DNA from: Nonomuraea helvata
GTDB lineage: Bacteria; Actinomycetota; Actinomycetes; Streptosporangiales; Streptosporangiaceae
Assembly: GCF_039535785.1 (NCBI RefSeq)
Contig: NZ_BAAAXV010000001.1
Span: 930,001 to 994,000 of the forward strand
Reading direction: 5' to 3'
DNA length: 64,000 bases
A model generated the notes under the pieces. The model was not told where the DNA came from and did no database searches. It was given only the letters and a program-made list of their open reading frames with translations. Position numbers and translations under genes: made by a program. This document shows, one piece after another, positions 16,277 through 25,209 of the stretch (positions are counted from its first letter, which is position 1; every line of letters starts with the position of its first letter).

Positions 16277-17634
16277 GGAACCGGATTTATCTGAATTTAG
16301 GGTTCTTTGTCGCCCTGGGGATCGTCATGACCGTCTGGGCGTTCAGCACGATCATCCGGCTCGACGCCATCGAGCGGCCGTACCGGGTGTCGGCCGAGTT
16401 CATCTCGTCGCCCGGCCTCATCCGGGGATTCGACGTCGCGTACCTGGGGGTCCGGGTCGGCAAGATCGGCGACGTGCGGCTGGCGCCCGGCAGGATCGTC
16501 GTGGGTCTCGACATCGACAGGGGTGTCCGGCTGCCGAAGGGCGCCACGGCGGAGGTGCGGCGCAAGTCCGCCATCGGGGAGCCGTACGTGGAGCTCTCGC
16601 CCCCAGCCACCGGCGTGAACGGGCCCACGCTCGCCGCCGGCGACACGATCCCGCTGGCCAAGACCTCGGTGCCGCTCGACTACAAGAAGCTGTTCGAGGG
16701 CGTGGGCAAGCTGCTGAACGCGGTGCCGCCGCGGGACGCCAAGACGATCACCCACGAGCTGGCCGTGGCCCTGGACGGGCGGGCCCCCGCGATCAGGAAC
16801 ATCATCGAGGACGCCCACTCGCTGACCGGCACGCTGGCGGACAACGCCGACACGCTCGACTCCCTGTCGGTGCAGCTCACCCACCTGACCCACACGCTCG
16901 CCGGGAAGCGGGGCGAGCTCGCCGCCGGCATCACGGACCTCCGCACGGTCACGGGGACGCTGCGCGACTCCCGAGCCGACCTGAACACCTTCCTCGACCG
17001 GGGGCCAGGCGTCTTCGCCCGGCTCGACACGGCGATCAAGAAGTCGCGGCCGGGGTTCTCGTGCCTGCTGACGGCGGCGGGGCTGCCGCACCAGCCGGTG
17101 TTCTCGCCGGCGACCGAGCGGAACGTGCACCACCTGCTCAGCATCATGCCCACCGCGCTCAGCCTGGCGAACGACATCAGCGACCAGACCGGCGACACCG
17201 TCTACGGGCGGGCGGCGTTCATCTTCAGCGTGCCGGGCGGGCCGACGCCCGCCGAGGAGTACGCCGGCACCGTCGGGCCGCCCTCCGTGCCCGCGCTGCG
17301 CTCCTGCCCCGCACCCTCCCGCTCCGGGGACACCGGCGATTCCGAAGACCCGGACGATTCCCGTACGCATGATCGCCAGGATGCCGCCGCACCGGCGGAC
17401 ACTCCCTCTTCCGCCGCCTCCGCCCGCCCGGTGGCGAAGGACACCGAGAAACCGGACAAGAGCCCGGAGGCCACCGCGTCGCCCAGCGGCGTGGCCGCCA
17501 CCGGCCCCGCATCCCCCGTCCCGCTGAACACCACCCCGCTGATTGCCGGGATATTTCTCGCAGTGGTGGCCATCGGTGGGATTGTGGGCTGGACCGCGAC
17601 GGGCCGGGCCGCCCGCCGCCGTGAGGAGTCATGA
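16273..17634 (+). CDS. mceF: Mce family protein (MceF position) with extra C-terminal membrane helix
   Basis: About 453 residues, longer than its five sisters. An N-terminal helix (LGFFVALGIVMTVWAF) is followed by an MCE domain (IRGFDVAYLGVRVGKIGDV; GEPYVELSPP) and a helical part. Two cysteines follow, then a Pro/Ser/Asp-rich linker of about 90 residues, and a second helix (PLIAGIFLAVVAIGGIVGW) with a basic tail. This end topology would clamp the protein to the membrane twice. The stop overlaps the next gene's ATG (ATGA). Confidence 0.93.
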   Translation: MRNRIYLNLGFFVALGIVMTVWAFSTIIRLDAIERPYRVSAEFISSPGLIRGFDVAYLGVRVGKIGDVRLAPGRIVVGLDIDRGVRLPKGATAEVRRKSAIGEPYVELSPPATGVNGPTLAAGDTIPLAKTSVPLDYKKLFEGVGKLLNAVPPRDAKTITHELAVALDGRAPAIRNIIEDAHSLTGTLADNADTLDSLSVQLTHLTHTLAGKRGELAAGITDLRTVTGTLRDSRADLNTFLDRGPGVFARLDTAIKKSRPGFSCLLTAAGLPHQPVFSPATERNVHHLLSIMPTALSLANDISDQTGDTVYGRAAFIFSVPGGPTPAEEYAGTVGPPSVPALRSCPAPSRSGDTGDSEDPDDSRTHDRQDAAAPADTPSSAASARPVAKDTEKPDKSPEATASPSGVAATGPASPVPLNTTPLIAGIFLAVVAIGGIVGWTATGRAARRREES

Positions 17635-18419
17635 TGACCGCCAAGCAGGACCTCGCCGAGGAGACCCGCGCAGAGGAGGCCCAGCCCGAGGAATCCGCCG
17701 GCACGGCTCGCGACGAGACCGGCGCCTCCACCACGACGGACGCGCCTTCTGAGGACGAGCGGGCGACCGTGGCGGGTTCGACGTCCGGCGAAGAGGCGTC
17801 CGGCGAGCGGGCGTCCGGCGAACGAGCGAGCGGCGAAGGGGCGAGCGGCGTCAAGGGCGGGCGGCGTGTCACGCGGGCCAGGATCCTCGGCATGCTGGCG
17901 GCGATGCTGGTGGCCGCGCTCGCCGCCACCGCCGTCCTGCAGTGGATCTCCGCCTCCCAGGCCGAGGACGCGCGGGCTCGGCTCGAGGCCGAGCGGTCGC
18001 TGCGGCTGGAGGTGTCCGGAGCGGCGACCGCGTTCAGCAAGGCCCTGCTCAGCTACGACTACCGCAACCTGCAGAGCACCCGGTCCACCCTCGCCGCCCA
18101 GGCCACGGGCGACTTCCTGGCCACGTACGACGCGGCGTTCGGCGGCGCGATGGCGCAGGTGATCGTGAAGCTCAAGGCCACCTCGCAGGCCACGGTACGC
18201 GAGGTCTACCTGGCCGACGTGGACGAGGCCACCGCGCACGCCATCGTCGTCGTCGACCAGCAGGTGAACACTTCCGAGGCGATCCGCTCCGTCAAGGACT
18301 CGCACCTTAAGATCAGCCTTGTGAAGGAGAAGGGGGTCTGGAAGATCCATGACGTGACCGTGCTCGGCGCGGCCTCGGAGGACCAGTACAACCTCACCGG
18401 CGACAAGAAGAAGGAATGA
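17631..18419 (+). CDS. Mce-associated membrane protein
   Basis: About 262 residues, starting MMTAKQDLAEE (ATG 17631 or 17634) after an AGGAG ribosome site. An acidic, Ser/Gly-rich cytoplasmic part of about 80 residues contains GERASGERASGEGASG repeats. A membrane helix (ILGMLAAMLVAALAATAVL) and an extracytoplasmic domain of NTF2-like size follow (AFSKALLSYDYRNL, TVREVYLADVDEATAHAIVV). This is the layout of Mam proteins that stabilise Mce complexes in mycobacteria. It overlaps the PPTase gene by ATGA. Confidence 0.88.
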   Translation: MMTAKQDLAEETRAEEAQPEESAGTARDETGASTTTDAPSEDERATVAGSTSGEEASGERASGERASGEGASGVKGGRRVTRARILGMLAAMLVAALAATAVLQWISASQAEDARARLEAERSLRLEVSGAATAFSKALLSYDYRNLQSTRSTLAAQATGDFLATYDAAFGGAMAQVIVKLKATSQATVREVYLADVDEATAHAIVVVDQQVNTSEAIRSVKDSHLKISLVKEKGVWKIHDVTVLGAASEDQYNLTGDKKKE

Positions 18420-19021
18420 CCATCGGCCCCTTAGCGATGGGCGGCCGCCCCGACGAGGTGCGCGCCCCGGAGGACTGGCTCACCGAGGTGGAGATGGACC
18501 GGGCCGGGCGGTTCCGGTTCGAGGCGGATCGAGCGAGTTACGTCGCCGCCCACCTCCTCGTACGGCTCTGCGCCGCCGCCGCGCTCGGCGCCGAGCCGTA
18601 CGAGCTGACCCTGCGGCAGCGCTGCGAGCTGCACGGTCCCGGGCACGGCAAGCCGTACATCGAGGAGGCGCCCGAGCTCGGCGTGAGCTTCAGCCACACG
18701 CGCGGCTACGTGTGCGCGGGGGCCGGCCCCGGCAAGGTCGGCGTGGACGCCGAGCACGTGCCGCCCGGGCCGCTCGACCTGGCACTCGCCGACCGGGTCT
18801 GCACCCCGCGCGAGCGCGCGCTGATCGCCGGCAACGACGAGCTGATCAGGCACTGGACCCGCAAGGAGGCGCTGATCAAGCGCGGCGAGCTGACGCTCGA
18901 CAACCTCCACGCGGGCGGCGACGACCTGGCGGGCCGCCACCTGCTGGAGTGGAGCGCCGGTCCTGACATCCGGGTGGCCGTGGTCACGGACTCCCCTGCC
19001 AGAAGGGTGCCGATCCCCTAG
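18416..19021 (+). CDS. Sfp-type 4'-phosphopantetheinyl transferase
   Basis: About 201 residues. It transfers phosphopantetheine from CoA to a serine of carrier proteins. Motifs seen are GKPYIEE, SFSHTRGYV, VGVDAEHV (metal-binding Asp and Glu) and WTRKEALIKRGEL (catalytic Glu and Lys). The ATG overlaps the Mam stop, so it is the last gene of the mce operon, an unusual place for this enzyme. Its TAG at 19019-19021 falls at the very edge of an IS element, and the coding sequence is intact. No carrier-protein synthase is in the window. Confidence 0.92.
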   Translation: MTIGPLAMGGRPDEVRAPEDWLTEVEMDRAGRFRFEADRASYVAAHLLVRLCAAAALGAEPYELTLRQRCELHGPGHGKPYIEEAPELGVSFSHTRGYVCAGAGPGKVGVDAEHVPPGPLDLALADRVCTPRERALIAGNDELIRHWTRKEALIKRGELTLDNLHAGGDDLAGRHLLEWSAGPDIRVAVVTDSPARRVPIP

Positions 19022-19029
19022 AGGCCCCT
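19020..19029. repeat. Left copy of 10-bp direct repeat flanking the IS
   Basis: AGAGGCCCCT here and at 20050-20059. Either a target duplication or a pre-existing tandem repeat: CTAG occurs at both junctions and IS5-family elements often target CTAG or TA with a shorter duplication. Confidence 0.7.
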
Positions 19030-20049
19030 AGGTCGTGTTTCATAAGGCATTGAGCCACTGGTTGATCGCAGCGATGATGACGACGGCTTCGTAGCGTACG
19101 GCGAGCTTGTCGTAACGGGTCGCCATGCCGCGGTTGCCTTTGAGCAGGTTGATGCCGCACTCCACAGCGTGACGCAGCCGGTAGAACGCGGGGTCGAAGG
19201 CGGGCGGGCGACCTCCCTTCGATCCCTTGGCTCGCCGGTGAGCGTCCTGGTCGGCCTTGCTCGGAATGCACGCCTTGATCCCACGCCGGCGCAGATGAGT
19301 CCGGTTGGCCTTGCTGGTGTAGGCCTTGTCGGCCAGGACCCGGTCCGGGCGGGTCCTGGGACGGCCACCGCCGAGGCGGGCCACCCGGATCTTGCCGAGC
19401 ACCGGTATGAACTGCGGGCTGTCGCCCCGCTGCCCGGCGGTCACCACCGCAGCCAGCAGCTTGCGGCCCTGCTCGCAAGCCAGATGGGTCTTGGTGGTCA
19501 GCCCGCCGCGCGAGCGCCCCAGGCCATGATCGGCCGGCTCGCTGTGCACCCCGCCGGGTGGTTCCTTTTGCAGGTGACCGTCCCGGCGTGCTCCGGCCGC
19601 GTGCTGGTGAGCCCGGGTGATGGTGGAGTCCACGCTCACCGTCCAATCGATCTTCCCGGCGGCGTCCGCACACGCCTGCAAGGCCGCCAGGATCCGCGCC
19701 CAGATCCCCTCCCGCTGCCAGCGCCGGAACAAGCCATACACGGTGAACCAGTGGCCGTAGCAGGCAGGAACGTCCCGCCACGGCGCCCCGGTCCGGATCC
19801 GCCACCGGATCCCGTCGATCAACTGACGCTTGCTCCACTTCGGCGGACGCCCCTTGCCCGATGCGGCAGGCAGATGCGGCTCCAGCGCCGCCCACTGCGC
19901 ATCAGTGAGGTCGTGCCGCCTCGTCACCACTACGCTGGTCACGAGGTCTCCGGTATTTCGTTCTTCTTGGTCGTTGAACCACCTACCGGAGACCTCTTCG
20001 TTCAACGATCACCGACACGCATGACACGTGATCTTTCGAAACACGGCCT
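19030..20049 (-). mobile_element. IS5-family (IS427-like) insertion sequence, complete
   Basis: About 1020 bases with terminal inverted repeats: left AGGTCGTGTTTCATAAG, right (reverse complement) AGGCCGTGTTTCGAAAG. One uninterrupted transposase gene fills it on the minus strand, so the element looks recent and potentially active. It is flanked by the AGAGGCCCCT direct repeat. It landed one base after the phosphopantetheinyl transferase TAG codon starts to overlap the repeat, leaving that gene intact. Ends could be one base further in if the duplication is only TA. Confidence 0.88.
19040..19942 (-). CDS. IS5-family DDE transposase
   Basis: About 300 residues from GTG 19942, which has GGAG eight bases upstream; a TTG at 20005 in the same frame is a less likely start. 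The N-terminal domain (HDLTDAQWAALEPHLPAAS, then WRIRTGAPWRDVPACYGHW) is the DUF4096 helix-turn-helix-like part. The catalytic part shows VSVDSTITRAHQHA (first Asp), VLADKAYTSKANR (second Asp) and RHAVECGINLLKGNRG (Glu). It is a single frame with no programmed frameshift needed. The stop codon lies inside the left terminal repeat. Confidence 0.95.
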   Translation of the reverse strand: MTSVVVTRRHDLTDAQWAALEPHLPAASGKGRPPKWSKRQLIDGIRWRIRTGAPWRDVPACYGHWFTVYGLFRRWQREGIWARILAALQACADAAGKIDWTVSVDSTITRAHQHAAGARRDGHLQKEPPGGVHSEPADHGLGRSRGGLTTKTHLACEQGRKLLAAVVTAGQRGDSPQFIPVLGKIRVARLGGGRPRTRPDRVLADKAYTSKANRTHLRRRGIKACIPSKADQDAHRRAKGSKGGRPPAFDPAFYRLRHAVECGINLLKGNRGMATRYDKLAVRYEAVVIIAAINQWLNAL

Positions 20050-20059
20050 AGAGGCCCCT
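20050..20059. repeat. Right copy of 10-bp direct repeat flanking the IS
   Basis: AGAGGCCCCT, identical to 19020-19029. Confidence 0.7.
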
Positions 20060-20102
20060 CGCCCGTGAGCGCCCCGGCCACGAGAACGCCGCCGCCACGA
20101 GG

Positions 20103-21032
20103 TCAGCGGCGGCGGGTCGGGGTGGGGTCGAGGAAGACCTGGCTGACCCCCGGGAAGCGCTCCCGCAGCCGCTGGTCCACCTCGTCGCAGGCGATCTCCA
20201 CACCCGCCGCACTCGCCTCGTCCCGGAAGTCGATCTTCGCGGCCACCAGGATGGAGCCCGGCCCGATCATCATGGTGAGCAGCTCGACCACGTCCTCCAC
20301 CTCAGGCTGGGACAGCAGCACGGCCCGGATGCCGTTCTCGATCCTCGCGGGCGCGGCCTGGCCGATGAGCAGCGACAGGTTCGACCTGATCAGGGTGACC
20401 GCCACCACCACCAGGAGCAGGCCGATCGCGATCGACGCCGCGCCGTCCCAGAGCGCCGAGCCCGTCATCTGCGACCCGGCCAGCCCCGCGGCCGCGATGA
20501 TCAGGCCCACCAGGGCGGCCGCGTCCTCGAACAGCACGGCCTTCAACGCGGTGTCCGAGGTCACCCGCACGAGCCGTACCGGATGGACCCGGTAACGCTC
20601 GGCCTGACTGCGCAGCTGCGAGTACGCCTTGGCGAACGAGACGGCCTCCATGCCGAACGCGACGGCCAGCACGATGTACGAGGGGAGGAGGTTGGACAGC
20701 TCCTCGCCATGGCTGATCTCGTGCAGGCCGTGCGTGATCGAGAACCCGGCCCCGCCCACCAGCGTCGCCACGGCCGCCGTCATCGCCCAGAAGAACCCGG
20801 CCTTGCCGTGCCCGAACGGATGCCGCCGGTCGGCGGGCCGCTCGGCGCCGCGCACCGCCACCAGCAGCAGGAGCTCCGTCACGGTGTCGGCGGCCGAGTG
20901 GGCCGCCTCCGACAGCATGGCCGCCGAACCGCCGATCAGGCCCGCGACGAGCTTGGCCAGCGCGATCGTCAAGTTGGCCGCGCCCGCGACCAGGACAGTC
21001 CTCAGGCTCTCCCCCGACTCCCGCTGTTCCAT
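20103..21032 (-). CDS. Cation diffusion facilitator family efflux protein
   Basis: About 309 residues with six membrane helices and a C-terminal cytoplasmic domain. The transport-site motif HSAADT in helix 2 and the loop RRHPFGHGKAGFFWAM are typical of CDF proteins that exchange divalent metal such as zinc or cobalt for protons. The C-terminal part (VEDVVELLTMMIGP) resembles the metal-sensing dimer domain. The MarR gene starts 34 bases away on the other strand, so the two promoters must overlap the coding ends. Confidence 0.94.
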   Translation of the reverse strand: MEQRESGESLRTVLVAGAANLTIALAKLVAGLIGGSAAMLSEAAHSAADTVTELLLLVAVRGAERPADRRHPFGHGKAGFFWAMTAAVATLVGGAGFSITHGLHEISHGEELSNLLPSYIVLAVAFGMEAVSFAKAYSQLRSQAERYRVHPVRLVRVTSDTALKAVLFEDAAALVGLIIAAAGLAGSQMTGSALWDGAASIAIGLLLVVVAVTLIRSNLSLLIGQAAPARIENGIRAVLLSQPEVEDVVELLTMMIGPGSILVAAKIDFRDEASAAGVEIACDEVDQRLRERFPGVSQVFLDPTPTRRR

Positions 21033-21066
21033 AGGGGATTACTTTACGTGCGCTACATTGGAGATC

Positions 21067-21525
21067 ATGAGGGCGCCTCGCTGGCTTTCACCCGCCGAAC
21101 AGCGTGCCTGGCGCACGCATCTGGCGCTGCACAAGCTGCTCATGCACCGGCTCGACCGCGAGCTGCAGGTGCACCACCTCTCGTTGAACGACTACGAGAT
21201 CCTCGTCAACCTCTCCGAGAGCCAGGACCGGCGCATGCGGATGAGCGACCTGGCGGACGCGACGATCCAGTCGCGCAGCCGGCTGTCGCACCAGATCTCC
21301 CGCATGGAGGCCAAGGGCCTGGTGACGAGGGAGGACTGCCGCGACGACCGGCGCGGCACGTTCGCGGTGCTGACCGACGAGGGCTGGGACACGATCCAGA
21401 AGGTCGCGCCGGACCACGTGGCGGGCGTGCGCGAGCACTTCGTCGACCGCCTCAGCGACGAGCAGCTCAAAGCGCTCGAGGCGGCCTACGAGCCGATCGT
21501 GGAGCATCTGAAGAAGCTGCGCTGA
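21067..21525 (+). CDS. MarR-family transcriptional regulator
   Basis: About 152 residues. The winged-helix core is visible as RMRMSDLADATIQSRSRLSHQ and MEAKGLVTREDCRDDRRGTFAVLT. It binds DNA as a dimer, often regulating a divergent gene, here the metal exporter 34 bases away. ATG 21067 fits a leaderless mRNA: TACATT at 21054-21059 would be the -10 box with transcription starting at about the ATG. A longer frame upstream runs antisense to the exporter and is rejected. Confidence 0.93.
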   Translation: MRAPRWLSPAEQRAWRTHLALHKLLMHRLDRELQVHHLSLNDYEILVNLSESQDRRMRMSDLADATIQSRSRLSHQISRMEAKGLVTREDCRDDRRGTFAVLTDEGWDTIQKVAPDHVAGVREHFVDRLSDEQLKALEAAYEPIVEHLKKLR

Positions 21526-21585
21526 CACCCAACCGATATCCGCGACGGCTCACGGACGTTCCCAAGCGCTCGCTACGATCCGCTC

Positions 21586-22233
21586 ATGGTCCGAAAGCTT
21601 CTGATCGTGGCGGTTCTCGCGCTGGTCTCGGCATGCTCGTCGGGCGGCGGCGACGCGCTGCCCGCCGGTCCCGACCTGATGAAGAAGGCCGCCGAGGCCA
21701 TGAAGGGGGTCAAGTCGGCCAGCTTCTCGATCGCGACGGAGGGCAAGCCGAAGGTGCCGGTCAAGAAGGCCGACGGCAGGCTCACGGCCGCCGGTGACGC
21801 CGACGGGACGATCACGATCGACGTGCTCGGGTCCCTGCAGGAGATCAGTTTCGCCCTGATCGGGGACACCGTGCACTTCAAGGGGCCGACGGGCGGCTTC
21901 CAGAAGATGACGCGGCAGCAGCTCGCGCAGTTCTACGACCCCTCGGTGATCCTCGAGCCGAGCAAGGGCATCGCCCAACTCCTCGCCTCCGCCACGGATC
22001 CCAAGGTGGAGGCGTTGGAGGGTGACTCGTACCGGGTGGCCACGACGTTCCCCGGGCAGGTGCTCGGCCAGATCGTCCCCGGCGTCACGCAGGGTGTCAA
22101 CGGCAAGGTCTGGCTCGACAAGGCCAGCAGCCGGCTCACCAAGGCCAGCCTGCCGTTGCAGGACGGCACGGTGACGGTGTCGTTCAGCGACTACGACGCG
22201 CCGGTCACGATCACGCCGCCCGCCGCCGGATGA
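21586..22233 (+). CDS. LppX/LprG-family lipid-carrier lipoprotein
   Basis: About 215 residues. Lipobox VSAC with Cys17 after a short signal ([14 protein letters not shown]). The mature sequence matches the LprG/LppX fold: [19 protein letters not shown] near the start and [21 protein letters not shown] near the end. Members bind triacylated lipids in a hydrophobic pocket outside the membrane. It overlaps the MFS transporter gene (ATGA), the same pairing as mycobacterial lprG-Rv1410c (P55). TACGAT at 21574-21579 suggests a leaderless transcript. Confidence 0.93.
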   Translation: MVRKLLIVAVLALVSACSSGGGDALPAGPDLMKKAAEAMKGVKSASFSIATEGKPKVPVKKADGRLTAAGDADGTITIDVLGSLQEISFALIGDTVHFKGPTGGFQKMTRQQLAQFYDPSVILEPSKGIAQLLASATDPKVEALEGDSYRVATTFPGQVLGQIVPGVTQGVNGKVWLDKASSRLTKASLPLQDGTVTVSFSDYDAPVTITPPAAG

Positions 22234-23924
22234 GAGGCGCCCGCCGGGTCGTGCTCGGCGCCGGGGGCGCGGTGGTGCTGCTGGCCGCGCTCGACGCGTA
22301 CGTGGTGGTGACGATCCTCGTCGACCTCGCCGAGGACGTGGGCATCCCGCTGAACCACCTGGAGCGGGCCACGCCGATCGTCACGGGGTTCCTGCTCGGG
22401 TACGTCGCCGCGATGCCCCTGCTCGGCCAGCTCTCCGACCGGTACGGCCGGCGGCCGCTGATCCACGCCTGCCTGGCCGCCTTCGCGCTCGGCTCGGTGC
22501 TGACGGCCCTGGCCGCCGGCGAGGTGATGGTGGTGGCCGGGCGTACCGTCCAGGGGGTGGCCGGCGGGGCGCTGCTGCCGATCACGATGGCCCTCATCGG
22601 CGACCTGTGGGACGAGCACGAGCGGCCGGTGGCGCTGGGCGCCGTGGGCGCGGCGCAGGAGCTCGGCAGCGCCCTCGGGCCCCTGTACGGCGGGCTGCTG
22701 GCGGGGCTCCCGGCCACCGCGGTGGCGGGGGTGGAGCTGGGCGGCTGGCACGCCATCTTCTGGATCAACGTCCCGCTCGCCGCCCTGGCCGCCGTCGCGG
22801 TGCACTTCACGGTCCCGTCCGGTACGGCGGGCCGTACGGACGTCGCGGAGGACCACCCGACCGGCCCCTCGACTGCCACCGCCGCCGCGGAAGGCATCCG
22901 CTCCGACGCCGCCACAGGTCAGAGGGCGACCGGCACGGGCGGCGTGGCAGCGCGGACGGCAGGCGCGGTGTCGCCCGTTCCGGCCGACGCCATGAGCGCG
23001 TCCAAGCCGCCGGTGGGGCAGGTCGACGTGGTCGGCGGGGCGCTGCTGGCCTTGGCGCTCGGGCTGCTCGTCGTGGGCCTCTACAACCCCGACCCGGCCA
23101 GAGCCGTGCTGCCGCCGTGGGGCCTCGCCGCCATCCCGGCCGGGGCGGTGGCGGCCGGGGTGTTCGTGTGGTGGGAGATCCGCTCCCCCGTACGCCTCCT
23201 CGATCTCTCCGCCACCCGCAAGCGCCCTCTGCTCGCCACCCTGGCCGTGAGCTTCCTGGCCGGGGCCGCGCTCCTGGTGACCATGGTGTTCGTCCAGCTC
23301 ACCGCCCAGACCCTGCTCGGGTTGGACGCGCTGGACGCGTCGCTGGTCCTCGCCAGGTTCCTGGCGGCGCTCACCGTCGGAGCCCTGCTGGGCGGCCTCC
23401 TGGGCCGCAGGCTGGGCGAGCGGGCCGTGGCCGTGGCGGGCATGGCGCTGGGGGCGGCGGGCTACTGGCTGATGAGCCGGTGGCCGCTCGACCTGGCGAA
23501 CGCGGGCCTCGTCGTGGACCTCGACCTGGTGGTGGCCGGTCTGGGCCTGGGCCTGGTCATCGCCCCGGTCTCGTCGGCGGTGCTGCGCGTGAGCCCGGCG
23601 GCCCAGCACGGCGTGGCGTCGGCGGCGGTCGTGGTGGCCCGGATGATGGGCATGCTGATCGGCATCGCGGCGGTGTCGGCGTGGGGGTTCTACCGGTTCC
23701 AGTCGCTCACCGCCCACCTGGACACGCCGCTCCCGTTCGGTGTGGACGCGGTGACGTACCAGCGGCGGCTGGCCGAGTACACCGCGAAGGTGCAGGCGGC
23801 GCTGCACACCGAGTACACGGAGATGTTCCTGGTCACGGCGTTCGTCTGCCTGCTCGGCGCGGCCGTCGCGCTGCTGCTGCCCCGCTCCCGGCGCTCCCAG
23901 GGTGGTTCTCCCGAACCCGGATAA
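22230..23924 (+). CDS. MFS transporter, P55 (Rv1410c)-like
   Basis: About 564 residues, 14 predicted helices. The MFS signature [13 protein letters not shown] follows helix 2, and [21 protein letters not shown] is helix 4. An Ala/Thr/Gly-rich loop of about 60 residues sits between helices 6 and 7. In mycobacteria the LprG-P55 pair exports triacylglycerol and influences drug susceptibility; the coupled gene order here argues for the same role. The ATG lies inside the lprG stop. Confidence 0.92.
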   Translation: MRGARRVVLGAGGAVVLLAALDAYVVVTILVDLAEDVGIPLNHLERATPIVTGFLLGYVAAMPLLGQLSDRYGRRPLIHACLAAFALGSVLTALAAGEVMVVAGRTVQGVAGGALLPITMALIGDLWDEHERPVALGAVGAAQELGSALGPLYGGLLAGLPATAVAGVELGGWHAIFWINVPLAALAAVAVHFTVPSGTAGRTDVAEDHPTGPSTATAAAEGIRSDAATGQRATGTGGVAARTAGAVSPVPADAMSASKPPVGQVDVVGGALLALALGLLVVGLYNPDPARAVLPPWGLAAIPAGAVAAGVFVWWEIRSPVRLLDLSATRKRPLLATLAVSFLAGAALLVTMVFVQLTAQTLLGLDALDASLVLARFLAALTVGALLGGLLGRRLGERAVAVAGMALGAAGYWLMSRWPLDLANAGLVVDLDLVVAGLGLGLVIAPVSSAVLRVSPAAQHGVASAAVVVARMMGMLIGIAAVSAWGFYRFQSLTAHLDTPLPFGVDAVTYQRRLAEYTAKVQAALHTEYTEMFLVTAFVCLLGAAVALLLPRSRRSQGGSPEPG

Positions 23925-23940
23925 GCCCGTCTCGATCCGG
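23917..23940 (+). terminator. Possible weak terminator after the MFS gene
   Basis: CCGGAT...ATCCGG, a 6-bp stem with a 12-base loop that begins in the last codons of the gene. No T-run follows. Confidence 0.3.
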
Positions 23941-24018
23941 CCATCAGGCACGCCACCGGCCGAATGGCTGAAGCCAGGGTCCGCGCCCTGAATCTCCGAT
24001 CGCAGGTGGACGGCGGAT

Positions 24019-25116
24019 TCACGGGCCGGCCGGTCCACCGGCGCGCCGGGTGATCGCCAGGATCGCCATGTCGTCGTCGCGCGGCCCACCGGTCCAGCGC
24101 TCGACATCACGTACCAGGGCCTCGACCACCTCGTCCGGCTGCCGGAACGGGCCCCGGCCGCCGAGCCGGCTCGCCGGTTCGTAGAAGGTCCCGGTGCGGT
24201 CCCGGGCCTCCGTCACACCGTCGGTGACCAGCAGGAGCGTGCTCCCGGCCGGGAACGGCCAGCTCTCGGGCCCTGCCTGCGGCCCGCCCAGACTGCCCAT
24301 GCCCAGGGGAAGGCCAGGCTCGCCCGGATCGAGCGGGGACACCGCGTCGCCCTCGAGGAGATACGGCGAGGGATGGCCGCGGTTCAGCAGCCGCACGCGG
24401 TCCGCGCCCGGTGTGATCTCACCGAGCACCGCCGTGACGAACCCCTCCATCCGGATGTCCTCCTCGCGCGACGAGGCCGCTTTGACCAGGGCGCGCTCCA
24501 TCCGGTCGGCCAGCACCGCAAGGTCGGGCGTCTGGTCGGCCGCCTCCCGGAATGCTCCCAGCAGCACCGACACCGTGCCGACCGCGCCCAGGCCCTTGCC
24601 CCGCACGTCTGCGATGAGCAGCCTGGTGCCGTACGGCGTGTCCTGCACGGCGTACGCGTCTCCGCCGATCAACGCCTCGATCTGCGCGGTCCTGTAGACG
24701 GCGGCGATGGCCAGCGGGCCGACACAGGCCGGCGGTGCGGGCAGCACGGCCTGCTGGGCCGCCTCCGCGACGGAACGCGCCGCTTCCAGCCGGCGCCCAT
24801 GGCGGGCGACCACGCGGTTCACCCCGAGGCCGACGAGCGCGGTGAACACCGCGTTGATCAGTGAGAACGTGCCGGGAGCATGACCGAAGTACCCGTCCTT
24901 GATCAACAGTGCCAGCTCGGCCAGGACGAGGGCCGCGGCGACCGCGATCGTGTGCCGTAGCGAGAGCAGTGCTCCGGCCAGCACGACCGCGGCCCCCAGC
25001 TGGTAGTCGCCCCAATAGTCCCGCGGAGACAGGAGGTTCACGAAGATCCCGCTGGCGATCAGGGCGGCCGGGATGAACGAGCCGTACCAGGGCCACCGTG
25101 TGGAGAGTCGGTTCAT
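24019..25116 (-). CDS. Membrane SpoIIE-type PP2C phosphatase
   Basis: About 365 residues. Four or five N-terminal helices (residues about 12-100) carry no recognised sensor domain. A linker helix leads to a PPM/SpoIIE catalytic domain with EALIGGDAYAVQ (metal Asp), LIADVRGKGLGA, LLNRGHPSPYLL, LLVTDGVTEARD and GPRDDDMAILAI (metal Asp). Such enzymes dephosphorylate anti-anti-sigma factors. The usual GGDWYD reads GGDAYA here, but the metal aspartate is kept. No partner switch genes lie next to it. Confidence 0.92.
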   Translation of the reverse strand: MNRLSTRWPWYGSFIPAALIASGIFVNLLSPRDYWGDYQLGAAVVLAGALLSLRHTIAVAAALVLAELALLIKDGYFGHAPGTFSLINAVFTALVGLGVNRVVARHGRRLEAARSVAEAAQQAVLPAPPACVGPLAIAAVYRTAQIEALIGGDAYAVQDTPYGTRLLIADVRGKGLGAVGTVSVLLGAFREAADQTPDLAVLADRMERALVKAASSREEDIRMEGFVTAVLGEITPGADRVRLLNRGHPSPYLLEGDAVSPLDPGEPGLPLGMGSLGGPQAGPESWPFPAGSTLLLVTDGVTEARDRTGTFYEPASRLGGRGPFRQPDEVVEALVRDVERWTGGPRDDDMAILAITRRAGGPAGP

Positions 25117-25209
25117 CCGCGCCCCGATTCCACGTCATCCCGTCAGGTCCTGGCTCTGCTCCTTTCTATTGAATGGGGGAATTGCGTGTCGAGGCGACAC
25201 TCCCAGGGC

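Noticed and set aside
18416..19021. PPTase as evidence for a polyketide or peptide cluster
   Set aside because: No carrier-protein, PKS or NRPS gene occurs anywhere in the window.
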